Origin: Gonatopus flavifemur
Taxonomy: Eukaryota > Arthropoda > Insecta > Hymenoptera > Dryinidae
DNA: 64,000 nt
Assembly (NCBI GenBank): GCA_018340375.1
Contig: JAFFJZ010000002.1
Location: forward strand, 42,180,001 to 42,244,000
Reading direction: 5' to 3'
Shown: in pieces, positions 1 to 11,491 of the stretch
Layout: each line of letters opens with the position of its first letter
Position numbering within the stretch: the first letter of the stretch is position 1
Program-made: the position numbers and the translations under genes
The notes under the pieces: generated by a model
What the model was told of the DNA's origin: nothing
Seen by the model: only the letters and a program-made list of their open reading frames with translations
Databases searched by the model: none

Positions 1-2027
1 ACGCGTTATTTATATGCGATGTCATAATAATCTGCAACATTGTTGAATAATACGTACACCGATGACGTATAATGGTTAAAAATCAATATTTCAGAAGTAC
101 GCGTTACCCGGTGACTCATCGTATTTAAATGATTAAACCACCCATACACTGTGTAGCGGGGCGTCCGGTTAGTAATTTGAAATCCCATGAGATTACTCAA
201 TATCCTTTATGTTTCCGTTTGATGGTAAATCTGTCCACCGTGATTCATCCACACGAAAGAAATAAGATGATGAGAAAAAGAATCTAAACCAGTTCCAACT
301 TGACTTCTCATCGCCATTGGTTTACCACTAAAGAAGCTTTGAACTATTCGGAAACATAAAACCTCAAAGAATATTTAGATTCGGAGTCTCAAAGATCGAT
401 TCGATGAAATTTAACCTTCTGCTTTTTTTCCTGCGTAACGAAATCTTGTGTATGTATATAAAAATACATAATTGATCTATTAATCAACCGAATGGTATAA
501 TATTCAAGCGGAATAAACCTTTCGTCTGTAAACCAGGGTATTTCATGTCCCAGCCCAAATGATTTCTTTTCAACAAAAATATAAGCGAATATTCAATTTT
601 GAACAATAATATAATCGATACTTTCAAAGTTAAAGCTTTGCGAAGAGTTTTTTTTTGCAGATTTTTTGTATCATTTTAAACAATGGCTGCACACAGATGA
701 CCCTGATGATTTACAAACGGAGGGTTAATATTCTTTGTATGCAACCGCGAGTTTTTGTAATCATTATAGACATTTGAACAACGTAATAATGTAACTACTT
801 TTACGATAAAATATGATAAAAAAAAAAGAAGAGAGAAGGAAGAAACAAAAAAATATATGTACATTTAAATTCATGTTTTCAATTCTTTTGTCTCCACGTA
901 ATTTGAGTTGATAAATATTTAATGCATCCACAGGGACCAATTCTACGCCAATAAAATGAATTAAAATAATCAATTCAGCGATAATCTATGAGACGAGAAT
1001 AAATAATGCATAGACGAATAAATTTCACGTATGGGAGATTAGTCCATTTGTGCGATGTAAATCTACCGTACGTGAATTTCACTCGATATATACTGTAATC
1101 TACGGCGTGTAGGTGCTCTAAATATGTAGTAGAACAAATAACGGTGTTGGAATAAATAAATATTACGTTGTCGTGTGGCGGCCACCATTATAAGCAACAT
1201 GAGTTTGTGATAAAGTTAACGGTATTGTACAATGGCTATTAAGTAAGACAGTGCTGTATACATGTGTGTATATATACATAAGATGTATAAGATGGTACGC
1301 AAGTAAACCAGTGATATGGCACACATATTTTTGTGAGAAAAACCAAAAATCATGGAAAAGTTTCTTGAAAAGTGTCATTTTGAACAACGATGACCTAGTG
1401 TCTCGACTCTTTCCTTCGGATTTCATTGGAATAAAAGCAAAAAAAAAAGTTATTACAGGTTATGGGTGATTGTTGAAAAAACTCCTAGTATATGTGCGAA
1501 AGATTGAAGAGTCAGGGGGAAACCAAAGTAGTGATGATGATATGTGTGATGGTGGGGCAAAAGCACGGGCTGCACGCGCACGTGCGTTCAACCACACATT
1601 CAAAAGTTGCGCAATGTCACCAAGCGCACGTGTCATTCGTTCTCATTTGTATCTCCCAACATGCTATATATATATAAAGCATATATGTAAAGGATACGAA
1701 TTTTTCTTCTTCCCCCATGCAGAGTATATGATACAACAATTCTTTTTATTTGATGACCCAAACGAATTACAATTCAAACCAACCGGATACAAATTGATAA
1801 ATTGGGATCTTCGATCGGAAAACCAAGGCATCCGAGTTAACTATATTTTTCAGTTTATTCATTGAATAATCTCTTTTGAAATTCGAAAAAGTGAAAATTC
1901 CACTCAAATAGAGAGATAGATATTATTCTTCTAGAGAATATAACAACATACGAGGAGTTCGTGAAATTATCAAATATTCTAGGCTGAATAACTTGACTAA
2001 TGATGACCGTCTAACGGTGATTCTCAG
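1..2027. other. non-coding stretch, no supportable gene
   Basis: AT-rich sequence with short poly-A/T runs and small AT microsatellites. The minus strand has an open frame at 6-200 with an ATG near 188 and a possible splice donor (CACCGG then GTAACG) near 97, and another near 880-970 after a TAG acceptor-like site. Neither has a matching partner exon, so I do not call them. Nothing else is supportable. Confidence 0.5.
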
Positions 2028-2183
2028 CCCTACTATTTGTTTTTCTCTTCCTCGGTTGGTGGTGTCTGCAATGAAGAAATAAAAGAAGAAAGAGATGGAC
2101 AAGAAAAAAATACAGATTTACAGGATGTATGGTGGTCCTCGTCGTTGGGGGACATAAACATTCCCAGTACACTCGAACAGGAG
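2028..2183 (+). CDS. candidate internal coding exon, unknown protein
   Basis: A 156-base segment (52 codons, phase 0 at both ends) lies between an acceptor-like TTCTCAG and a donor GAG|GTAATT. The open frame reads hydrophobic/serine-rich at first, then an acidic stretch (NEEIKEERDGQEKNTDL), then a WW pair and LGDINIPSTLEQE. That composition is unlike the flanking AT-rich DNA. I do not recognise the protein. The polypyrimidine tract is weak, so it could be a chance frame. No partner exon could be phased to it. Confidence 0.33.
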
Positions 2184-2352
2184 GTAATTAGTTTTATAAT
2201 TGAGTATAAAATAATGCAATGAATGATAAATGTTTTCATAATTTATGGACATTGTGTCACGAATTGAGGGGGCCAAAGCTGAAGATATAAAAAGGGAACG
2301 AGAAACGGCATCAACCGGTTCGAAATACCTCGATTCGATAACGGTATCAGTG

Positions 2353-2384
<32 letters not shown>
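2353..2384. repeat. tetranucleotide microsatellite (CTTG)n
   Basis: About seven uninterrupted tandem CTTG units, the cleanest tetranucleotide array in the window. Confidence 0.9.
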
Positions 2385-4686
2385 CACTTTACTTACTACG
2401 TGTTACGTGAGCGCTTGACCGCAATCGTAACGCGCATGTGAATGGAGGCGGTTGAAGCTTTCGTACCGTGTTTTGGTATCATGTATGTCATTTGGTTTAA
2501 TACCTGTATGTCCTAAATTGACATTTTTTTCCTTTTGAAGGACGGATTTGATTGTATTGAACAACGAAACCCCATGAAACGACTGTGACAATGAATACAG
2601 CTATACGATCACAAATTTATCCCAGAGCAGATGCTTTCGGTTCCAACATCGAAACCATCTAAACTCGATATGTATATTCATTTGAGAGTTTTATTTCTCG
2701 TGTCTTGCGACAGCTATACTACTCCCTTCTATGTGGATATGTATAATTCGATGTTTTTAGATACATTTACACCATGGGATGGAAACTATATTTATCGAGG
2801 GAACAAAAGTACATTCTCCGCAGGATATTTTGTTCGAAGAGAAGAAAGAAAAAGAGACAAAAAAAAAAGACACATGTTTTTAATGAAGCGAGGGAGGAAA
2901 AACACACTCTGCGTTGAAGATTGTTTCAATGTGAATTCGTGACCGTGAAATTATTTTTAAATTTTAAACGAGATTTTGAACCTAATTACCCTGCTCATCA
3001 CGAATCTTTCAAGACGAATTATAACGAACCCCGTTTATGTATTTTCCGACAACAGGAAAATCCTATACATCCTCCTAATTGCAATCATCGAGAGAAAACC
3101 CTCAACACGACGATAACATTTTTCAAAGAATCATGTAAAGAGGTTCGAGACTCTAATCGTAGGACAGAAGAGACAAATGAAAGAAAAAGAATTCCAAGAG
3201 AGTGGCATCGTTTATCTTGAGAGTATGGAACAAAGAAATGATCATCCGTTACTCAGTCAGTCAACACAGAAATCAATTATCTCACACTCACATAAACGAG
3301 ACTATAGTATATATAGTAATGACTTCTGTCCTACAACTCTAGTTCCACATTCAAACCCGGAGTTGATGTCCGTCACTCCTACTCTTTATTTTTCCTCTTT
3401 CTCTCTTTTTATTCGAAAGCAATAAATATTCAAAGTCGAGCGATCGACACGACAACGTGAACACCAGGAATTTGGTGTCGGAACGCATTCGACACTCGCT
3501 CGTTCGCGTGTCCAGTTTCAGGGTAATGGGACAGATAACGGTCTGCCATAATATGAGTGGAGAAAAAGAGATAAAAAGACCTAGGCATCGGATACCGACA
3601 ATAGTAACACTCCTGGAACACAACGTATTATACTATATTGAAATTTTCATTCGACCGAACAATTACGTCAGGGACTATCTATCGTTCTTTCCCCTGAATC
3701 AACAGAGTTGAAATATTCGATATTATACATCAAAATATGGTATACCTGATCCTTCTTTTTTCAATAAAATCGATTGTGTATCGATATTGAATAAATTACG
3801 TTGAAAAAGTTCGACAAAATTATTGATTTCTCAATGAGTGATTCATATGGACCGATAAAACTAGTCGTCGGTCACACGTTGCATCGAACGAACGTATTAC
3901 ACGTGATTCGGAATATCAGAGGAAAACGTGAACTCCATTTACGTATCTCGCATTTCTATACATGCATATGCGCACGAGCACATTCATTTTTCTACGTATC
4001 TACGATGTTTCCACGTCACGATGAAAATTCAAGGGATAAGAGAGGAAAAAAAGACTTTCTGAAACCTTATCACGAGAAAATGACATAAGAGAAAAGAGAG
4101 GAATAAAAGATGCGTGATGCAATGCGTGTGCGCGTGCGTACGGATACCTTGACACATTGTGTATGTACATACAAGAGACACGTGACCACCACACACGTGA
4201 ACGTTTACTTCTTATGCGAGAGACCGTTCACCTTCGTTGCATAATAGAAACGTAAAAAGGTCATAGAGAACAACAGGCTACAGTATTACGAGTTCGTTAA
4301 TATGATTGATAATTGAAGATATCAACGGATTGTAAAAAGATATTAGATTCGTACTTTTTCTTTCTCCTCTGTTCAAAGAAACTGCACGTTATATTCAATT
4401 TCAATTACTCCTACTAGAACAATTGATATGCCACGATATCAGTTGGAATTATTGCAGTCGGAAAGTATTATTCTGGGAGGAGTATCATGCCGATCCAGAA
4501 CTTTGTATCGACAGGATAAAAGATAAGCCGCAAGATTCTTTTTGTTAAAAGATTAACAACGCAGTGTTGGGGTTTAGACAAATCTCAATGTAGTTTCCTG
4601 TTCGGACTCCAAGAACTGCTAGGATTCATTCGGATTTGCCTGGCATTTTCAACAGGAATCGACGTTCGATCTAAAATAGAGCTATA
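2385..4686. other. no supportable gene
   Basis: Mixed-composition DNA with several open frames of 80-100 codons on both strands, for example plus 2631-2942 directly after an acceptor-like GAGCAG. None has both splice sites or a recognisable motif. No repeat termini were found. Confidence 0.4.
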
Positions 4687-4961
4687 CACGGAGAAACATG
4701 TATGGTTGCAATTAACGATTCGTTGGTTGCTCCGACTGTATTTTTTGACGTGGTCGTCGTAACCAACAGAATTGATTGTGACAACCAATTAATTGGCTAG
4801 ACCATATTTAACCAACGAATTGGTTCCCTGTTGAAAAGGTCTTAGAAATGCTGATACATTCTGATAAACTCCTGGACAAATGCTCTCATAGATTTCACGT
4901 ATCAGTTTCTATGAGATCTTTGCCATAGGGTTACCGCCGCAACCATCCATTTTTCTCAGTG
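4687..4961. mobile_element. MITE/foldback, CACGGAGAAA...TTTCTCAGTG, TA duplication
   Basis: A 275-base element. Its left end CACGGAGAAA..ATGGTT pairs with the right end AACCATCCATTTTTCTCAGTG as an inverted repeat of about 22 bases with few mismatches. TA flanks both sides. The interior repeats AACCAA and TTGGTT in both orientations, the self-similar design seen across the window. No coding capacity. Confidence 0.75.
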
Positions 4962-5029
4962 TATAGACATTTGAAGGTTTATTGAATGTCAATTTTGGAA
5001 TCAATCTCACACATGTTCCCTTAGGGTTC

Positions 5030-5265
5030 GAGTGATATTCGTGTAATAATCACTCTCTAAAATTGTTAGAGCGGTATTTCAATCTTCTAGAATTAAGAAT
5101 AATCTAGGGGTTTGAGGTTAAAAACTGTCTGAATTAATTTTTCAGTCCAAAAGAGTGGGAGTTCACTCGAAATGAGTGAAAATCCCACTCGAAGCGGACT
5201 GGCTGAGATTCAGTGAAGTGAAACGATTGATTTTTCACTCTTTCAGATTTAGAGAGCAGATTAGA
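5030..5265. repeat. self-similar inverted motif block (GAGTG/CACTC)
   Basis: The motif GAGTG and its complement CACTC recur many times over about 230 bases, and CTCTCTAAA and its complement lie toward the ends. The design and motif match the block at 52885-53137, so the two are probably relatives. Exact termini and a target duplication were not resolved. Confidence 0.45.
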
Positions 5266-5983
5266 ATTTTATGTTCATAAAATTCTGTATGATAAAAGTA
5301 GAATTCCACGCGTTGTAAGAATATTCTTACTTTTCACAGGAAAGTTCGAATAAATATTTACCCGTGTATTCGATCGTATTCGAATGAAATTGATTCTATT
5401 GATACAAATGCGCATCTCCCGAAGAAAGCATAAATAAGTTGTGTTCTCGATGATGATGCCAATGAAATTCATCCCAACATTTTTGATATTATTATAATAA
5501 TTTTTCAACAGTTTGGATTCACGTATTCATCCTTCGACGTAGATAATTGAGATCGAAACCTATCGGTTTCACATATAAAATAATATACACGTGTGTGCCC
5601 TTCATTGGAAGAAGTCCATGAGGTATCAATGTATCATCGTATCATACAAAGATAATTGCCTACACACACACATCGCGTCGACGATGGTATATATATATAT
5701 ATATATTTTGCGTGTGTATATACATTATGGAGGTTAAGAGAGTTCTGCAAATTAGGCCGTGGCCCACTTTTGAGCATGTGCCGCGTGTAAAGTGTGGTGG
5801 GTAGGCGTTGTGTACGTAATTGTGTGATAGCATAAGAAAGGAGGAAGGGATATAAGGTAGAGAAGCGTGGAATCAAGAGGGAGAAGCGGCTAAAGAGTGG
5901 GAGGAGGAGGAGAACGGAAGAGAGTTCCCGTTCAGAAGATCACGATCGATCATCTCGACAGCATTCATTCGCGATGTTCTTAC
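5266..5983. other. no gene; (TA)n microsatellite near 5687-5706
   Basis: AT-rich spacer with a run of alternating TA. A small GC-richer patch near 5740-5930 shows no supportable exon. A second alternating AT run ending in TATG repeats lies near 6156-6187. Confidence 0.5.
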
Positions 5984-6050
5984 CACGTGGAGAGATTTCA
6001 TATACTCATTTTTCCCGCCAACTTTCAAACGATTTATTCCAATTTTCATG
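5984..6050 (-). CDS. candidate coding exon (minus strand)
   Basis: Read on the minus strand, an acceptor AATACAG precedes C-ATG AAA ATT GGA and the segment ends CACGTG|GTAAGA, a strong donor. The 67-base segment has an open frame translating MKIGINRLKVGGKNEY then MKSLHV. It lies downstream of the promoter at 7480 on the same strand and could carry a start codon. Its phase does not join directly to the 6799-6865 exon, so one of the two is wrong or an exon is missing between them. Confidence 0.33.
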
Positions 6051-6798
6051 CTGTATTTTTTAGAAGGCAAGATTCGTGGATATCGTGGATATCACTGTTG
6101 CCATACTATCATGACGATTACAAAAATTGTATGAGTTATTGTGTCACGTGTGAACATATATATATATATATGTATGTATGTATGTACGGAGAAAAAAGAA
6201 CGAGTTCGAATACCCTTCGGTTTGAATGACGCAATTACGATTGCAGCCACGGTACTCGCCGGTTGCACTACACTATATTACACGAGACTTCTGTCGTAAT
6301 AATAAGAGGCTTATAATACTCGGTTCTCAATCTTGGATACAAAAATCAAATAAAAGGAGATAATTATTGCGAATTCGAAATTTGTGGAATCATTTTTTTG
6401 TTTCATTTTAAATACTGATACACGAAGACAATTTTCTATTATTATAAAAATAAATCGGGGGAACAAATGAATCTTTCGATATTACCAATTGATCGATTAT
6501 TACGTCATTCTCTTGAAAGGATGTTTCGTAGATATTTCAGGGTCGATTGAAACACCCTAAGGGGTCGAGCAGGATATATAGTGTTATTTAAACTGTTCCA
6601 TAAAAATACATACATGGAATGAAATAAAATATGACATAACTGGTTATTCGGTGCAGTAAATTGCATCAAATTTCGTAACCCTTTATATCAATCGAATACT
6701 ACTTTTCTAAACTTGTATTACGCAAAGATGAATTCTGGCAACGAGTAGTGGTTGAAGAAAAAATCAGAGGTATTTGATATGGAATATTCGATACTTAC

Positions 6799-6865
6799 CA
6801 ATTTTGGAAGGTTCTGTAGAATACAATCTTACGAAGGAATCCACTCTTGTAGCTTTAACTGGATC
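6799..6865 (-). CDS. candidate coding exon (minus strand)
   Basis: On the minus strand this ends AAAATTG|GTAAGT, a perfect donor, and begins after ACCGAG. Only one of its three frames is open across the 67 bases, giving DPVKATRVDSFVRLYSTEPS then KI, which is credible protein text. It lies about 440 bases downstream of the 5' UTR exon that ends at 7305. The acceptor lacks a good pyrimidine tract. The protein is not recognised. Confidence 0.4.
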
Positions 6866-7304
6866 CTCGGTTTAAGGGTATTCAAACTTGGGGTAATAAT
6901 TCAAAATATATAGTCTTTTGCTTGTCCGCGAGATGTCAACACAACACTATTTTTAAACGTTGTTTCTCGATGTTTGGTCCTGCACTGGGAAATCATTTAA
7001 TCCATCCCGTGTAAGAAGTATCAGATGTTGTTGTTTGTTTTATCCACGAACATGAAGAACATACACAAAAATATATCACTTATGTCGACGACGAGGATAA
7101 TATCCTTTGTTACTTTTCACTCGATAATAATTAGTCCAAACACTGCCAGAGTGATCCTTCGGGGCGAGCGTTTGTGAGGAAAAAAAAAACTGTCAAAAGC
7201 TTGGTAAAACTAAACTGATTTGTATTTCGATGCGGCACCAAGAATCACTTGTTGTTCCAGTTCACCGAGAATGAGAATACTCGTCGTAGTCCTTGACTAC
7301 TCAC

Positions 7305-7480
7305 GACGAGAAGTGTAATTCGCAAGTTTCTCCCTTTGGTACTCGACGATGCAATATAAACGATTACAAAATAACTGTATCGAGGAGCGAATGATTGTTG
7401 AAAATGTGTATAAGGTTATGCATTCGTCAGGTTAGTGCCCAAGGCACACGTCTACTCGCTACGAAGGCGGGCTACGAACT
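7305..7480 (-). other. candidate 5' UTR exon with upstream ORF (minus strand)
   Basis: This runs from the predicted start site at 7480 to a strong donor CTCGTC|GTGAGT (GT at 7304-7303). The exon contains an ATG (7423-7421) opening a 19-codon frame that stops at 7364, so it would act as an upstream ORF rather than the main start. It would be the first exon of the minus-strand gene whose candidate coding exons are at 6799-6865 and 5984-6050. Confidence 0.45.
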
Positions 7481-7487
7481 GAACTGA
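7448..7487 (-). promoter_or_regulatory. TATA-less arthropod core promoter: Inr + DPE
   Basis: Read on the minus strand there are two overlapping TCAGTT initiators (A at 7485 and at 7480). Taking A=+1 at 7480, positions +28 to +33 (7453 to 7448) read AGACGT, which fits the DPE consensus RGWYV plus T at the required spacing. No TATA box lies upstream. The surrounding 7.4-8.2 kb is visibly richer in CpG than its neighbours. Initiator/DPE spacing is established knowledge for Drosophila-type promoters. Confidence 0.5.
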
Positions 7488-7820
7488 CTAAGCGTAAACT
7501 CACACTCCTGCTCTCCAATGTCGTCTGGCTTCTGTGTCTGGGCTTATACTACAAGAGTTTGATGTGAGAAGGCTGCCAGTGCCATGCCATGCTATGCCAT
7601 ATAATCGCGCTATACAATACAGTGGCAACTCGGTATCTCTCTAAGTTCTTTGTATGTGCCTGTATGTGGGCGTATATGTATGCTATGTTTCGATATGATG
7701 TAGTGGTGAGAGAGCGGTGGTGGAGGAGGTTTCATTGGTAGCCGTGGTAGGAGGAAAGGAGGAGAACGGAGGCTCACGCTTTTGCATATAGCATATCCTC
7801 CCCACTTCTTTATCTTGCAG

Positions 7821-8015
7821 CGACGATGAGCTGCTTCTGCGTCAGAATCTCTGCTGCTCCCCTTTCTTCTCCTCTTAAAACATACGGTTTCTCTCCCTCC
7901 ACTATTTTTCTATGCATCACTACTATTACCACCACCATCGTATCGTCATCGTCATCATCACAGTGTCTAGGCAACTCGGAAAGCTGTTTCACGTGGTATG
8001 GGTCGCCCGAGAGGG
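7821..8015 (+). CDS. candidate first coding exon, Ser/Thr-rich
   Basis: An acceptor with a good pyrimidine tract (CTTCTTTATCTTGCAG) ends at 7820, an ATG follows at 7826, and a donor GAGAGGG|GTAAAC follows 8015. The frame is open throughout: MSCFCVRISAAPLSS, then a hydrophobic/threonine stretch, a run of six serines encoded by a (TCA/TCG)n microsatellite, then ESCFTWYGSPERG. The serine run could mean this is UTR containing a microsatellite. It lies 340 bases from the divergent promoter at 7480. Confidence 0.3.
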
Positions 8016-8639
8016 GTAAACCAAATGAATCTTTGCGGTGTGATTAGAACGCGTCGTGCCGCGACGCCGACCGGAGGAGGAATTTTTACTCCCGCCTTTC
8101 GGTGAATGAATTCAGAACATGCTCGCGTTATAATTTTTTCCTTCCATTCTGTCTCCTCTTTCAATGGTAGAATGGTATTTCGCAATCCGGGGAAGGAAAA
8201 AAGATCGAATTACAATGATTTGGTTCTGTTATGTCATGATTATCGATTCATGAGTTCGAGCGTGACTTAATTCAATTTCGATACAATACACTTGCAAAGA
8301 ATACGAAATTCGGATTTGATTCGGTTAGGTCTTCGGGGCTGTATTTATTGTCAAGGTAGTTTTCATGATACCGATGTACTATTTCGCTAATGTATTATGG
8401 GGAATTTGTCCTCGCTTGTGTGGTGGATTTTATATCCTGACCACGGGGGAATTGTTTCTTCGTTTTAAGGGATCATTCTGCCTTTTGGGCATTCGATCCT
8501 CCAAATAGTGAAGGGAAAGTCCCCGTTCGGGGAAGGAACTTTGCTGCCATTATTCTCTGAAGGAAAGTTTCGTAATTATTTTCCAAATTGTACCTATGTT
8601 TCATCTCACAAACTACCAACATATTGCAGGGAAAAGATA
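8016..8639. other. no supportable gene
   Basis: No credible exon, repeat terminus or RNA gene seen. Confidence 0.5.
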
Positions 8640-8717
8640 CACTGTAAAAAAAGGTTTGAATTCTAATATAAAATTGGTTATGAAATTCCAAATAAATGCA
8701 AGTTGAATCGTATTTAA

Positions 8718-9238
8718 CCCGTTCACTGCATCTTTTTTGCTGCTTTTACAAAAAAATTTTCCTGCATAAAACTAAAGGAAAGTCATAATTCTAAGACATT
8801 TTAACGAACTATTTGTATCAGGGAACGTTATAACAGGCTGCAATGAACTGTTCACTGCAGTGGACGATGTAGTGGTTTCCGCGTAACTTAAAAATTTTTC
8901 TCGAGTGAAAATACTGAGAAAAAATCATGTTCCCCTCCTCGAATTGATTGCAAACAATCGCAGGAACAGGAGTCACCTTCAAATATGAATACGGCAATTT
9001 TCAACACTATGCTCTGTGAATGTAGATTTGATGAAGTATTGAATTTGTTGATTCGACACAACAAAATGGCCCCAAATGTAGATAATAACAAACCGATTTC
9101 CGTACTGCTGTTATTTTCGTACTCTACAGATGTCGTTTGAAACATTTTCATCGCACCGGTTAATTTGAAAGATCATTGATAATTTTTTTCGCATGATGAA
9201 TTACGTGTCCACTGTAATAGACAGATGCAGTCAACGGG
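8718..9238. mobile_element. piggyBac-like MITE, TTAA duplication
   Basis: Left CCCGTTCACTGCATCT pairs with right AGATGCAGTCAACGGG (one mismatch). Exact TTAA lies on each side (8714-8717, 9239-9242). TTAA target duplication with short CCC...GGG inverted repeats is typical of piggyBac-type (also Kolobok) elements. The 521-base interior has no transposase. It is inserted inside the 8640-10381 element. Confidence 0.7.
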
Positions 9239-9271
9239 TTAATAGAAAATAGCACTGATATTTCATGTTAC

Positions 9272-10220
9272 CCCTGGTGATTTCTCAAATGTTTTCATTA
9301 TTTTTTTTCATAATTTTCTCATAAAATCCCATAATTTCTCAAGGATTTGGAACATCGTTATAAGATATGATGTTTTCATAATTTTCCATAATTTTCTCAT
9401 AAAATTCTCATATTTTCTCATAATTTTTGCATAAAATTCTATAATTTCTGAAGGAGTTTGAACACTCTTATAAGAAATGCTTTTCTCATAATTTTTCATA
9501 TTTTTTCATAAATTCTCATAAATTTTGAATAAAATCTCACCATTTTTGAAAAAAAAAGAGTTTGCTGTTATAAAAAAAACAATTCCCTTTTGAAATTTCC
9601 AAATTTTTTATAATCTTTCCAAAACATATGTTCATAAAGTCACATAAGATTTATCTTTTATTGTTTCGATAAGACGCTATGGAACCTCCCAAAGTAGCTA
9701 ATCCAAGTGATCCGGATCACTTGGATCAGTTACTTCAGCAGGCTTCTATGTTTTCATATGTGTTGATATTTCATATTATCCTTCTCGTCTTTACGGATGC
9801 GAGAAGAAACTGTATGAAATTTTTAAGAAATTAAGACATATATGCAATTCTTTTGAGAAATTAGAAAATTATATGATGATACACTTTTATTTATTTATGA
9901 TTGTAACTTTTTTGATCAGAAATTATGAGTTTTTATGAAAAATCATGACTTTTTATGAAAAACCATATCTCATAGTCATCATTATATTTATGAAAAATTT
10001 TCTGTAATTTTATGAGAAATTATGAAAATATATGAAATAATATGATTTCATTTATGAGAAATTATGACTTATTATGAGAAAACATTTCTCATACTAAATG
10101 TTCCAATTCCTTGAGAAATTATGAAAATTCATGACATTTATGAAAATATATGAGAAATTATAAGAAATATGAAAAAATACTGAAGCATATGAGAAATTAT
10201 GTGAAACTTTTTCGCCAGGG
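9272..10220. mobile_element. self-similar foldback, CCCTGG...CCAGGG, AC duplication
   Basis: A 949-base element with left CCCTGGTGATTT, right complement CCCTGGCGAAAA, and AC duplicated at 9270-9271 and 10221-10222. The left half is degenerate repeats of ATAATTTTCTCAT and the right half is the complement ATGAGAAATTAT, so the whole can fold on itself. A 44-base near-perfect palindrome (9692-9735) sits close to the geometric centre. No coding capacity; the open frames here are by-products of the repeat. Confidence 0.8.
9692..9735. repeat. central 44-bp palindrome
   Basis: The inner 26 bases (9701-9726, centre TCC|GGA) are a perfect palindrome. Extending to 9692-9735 adds only two mismatched pairs. 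It sits in the middle of the foldback element and its sequence is unrelated to the repeated flanking motif. Confidence 0.9.
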
Positions 10221-10403
10221 ACTATTTTAATGTTCACAAACGTATTTGAATTTTGATCAGTATTATTATAATTCAAAATATTTTGTATCAGAATTCTTTA
10301 TTAAAATCAAAATTCCAACATGCTTTGTAAGATTCAGTTCTACAATTTGAATTTTCTTTTACATGGTTGAATTTTGCAGTGTAGTATGAAATTCCAATAA
10401 CAA

Positions 10404-11038
10404 CCCGTATGGAAATATTTCGCTGAAAAATGTCTGCAAAACTATGAAAAATCTCTGAAAAAGAATGAAAAAATTCTGAGAAACTCTGACAAACTCTGAG
10501 AATCTCTGAAATTTTGATGAGAAATCTAATATTTGTGGGACATTCTTTACAGACTTTTTTCAGAGTTTCTCAGAGTTTTTTCATTCTTTTTCAGAGAAAT
10601 AGTAACGAAATTGCACTCTGAAAAAACTCTGACAAAACTCTGATGGATTGCTAACATTTTTCTGACTTTTAGAAAAAAATTAAAAAATTTTCAAACACTT
10701 TTCCACACATGATATTTGAATACGGCATATGAATGTATTTATTGAATTTCAGGATTTTTCAATAATCAGAAAAATGTCAACAATTTATTAGAGTTTTGTC
10801 AGAGTTTTTTCAGAGTGCAATTTCGTTACTATTTCTCTGAAAAAGTATGAAAAAACTCTGAGAAACTCTGAAAAAAGTCTGATAAAAGTCTGTAAAGAAT
10901 GTCCCAAAAATATTAGATTTCTCATCAAAATTTCAGAGATTCTCAGAGTTTGTCAGAGTTTCTCAAAGTTTTTTCATTCTTTTTCAGAGATTTTTCATAG
11001 TTTTGCAGACATTTTTCAGCGAAATATTTCCATACGGG
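10404..11038. mobile_element. large near-perfect foldback, CCCGTATGG...CCATACGGG, AA duplication
   Basis: Arms of about 270 bases face each other across a spacer of about 95 bases. The outermost 70 bases of the two arms are identical. AA flanks both ends (10402-10403, 11039-11040). The arms are themselves built from ACTCTGA/TCAGAGT units. A transcript across this would form one of the longest hairpins in the window. No ORF. Confidence 0.85.
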
Positions 11039-11386
11039 AACCATATGAAAATTCTAAATGAATGTGAAAAATTCAAATCATTTTTGTGAAATTTCAAACA
11101 CATTTTGAATATTCGAAATTTCATTTATGAAATTTCAATCACATTTTGAATATTCGCAATTTTATTTATGAAATTTCAATAGTTTTGTTGAAAAATAATA
11201 CACAAGTGTATGAATTCACTGTGCGCCGAAGTCACTGCGCATGTCTTCTGCAGATCCACGCTTTATAATCGTACCTGCAAAATGATAAAACGTTCTTCGG
11301 CAGAATTGATAAGTCACGTGGTGCTCACCTCTAAATGTTAAAAAGTTATATTCCCGAGAAGAAACAATCGAAGTTTTATTGAAAAA

Positions 11387-11491
11387 GTAAGTATATTATG
11401 ATTACGTGTTTATACGTACATAATTCTTACATTTTCACGCAATACTGTTCAACTATTATTATTCTCAATAATGCTTATCTCATTATTCCAG
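11387..11491 (+). other. candidate 105-base intron
   Basis: It begins GTAAGT (after TTGAAAAA) and ends CATTATTCCAG, both consensus. The short length is typical of insect introns. The frame that enters exon 2 stays open upstream of the donor back to 11313 (text LNVKKLYSREETIEVLLKK), where in-frame TGA and TAA precede it. Exon 1 is therefore either 5' UTR or has a start I cannot identify. Confidence 0.45.

Larger units (their letters stand above)
8640..10381. mobile_element. host foldback element CACTGTAAAA...TTTTGCAGTG with two nested insertions
   Basis: Terminal CACTGTAAAA (8640) and TTTTGCAGTG (10381) are flanked by TA on both sides (8638-8639, 10382-10383). Removing the nested elements at 8718-9238 and 9272-10220 with their duplications leaves about 266 bases of original element, whose motif (AATTCCAA and TTGAATTT) appears in both orientations. 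The termini resemble the CACTA/CMC transposon group, but no transposase is present. Confidence 0.7.

Noticed and set aside
1470..1865. 131-codon plus-strand frame
   Set aside because: It has no ATG near the start, and its alanine/arginine run comes from a short GCACGCGCACGTGCG-like patch rather than protein-like text.
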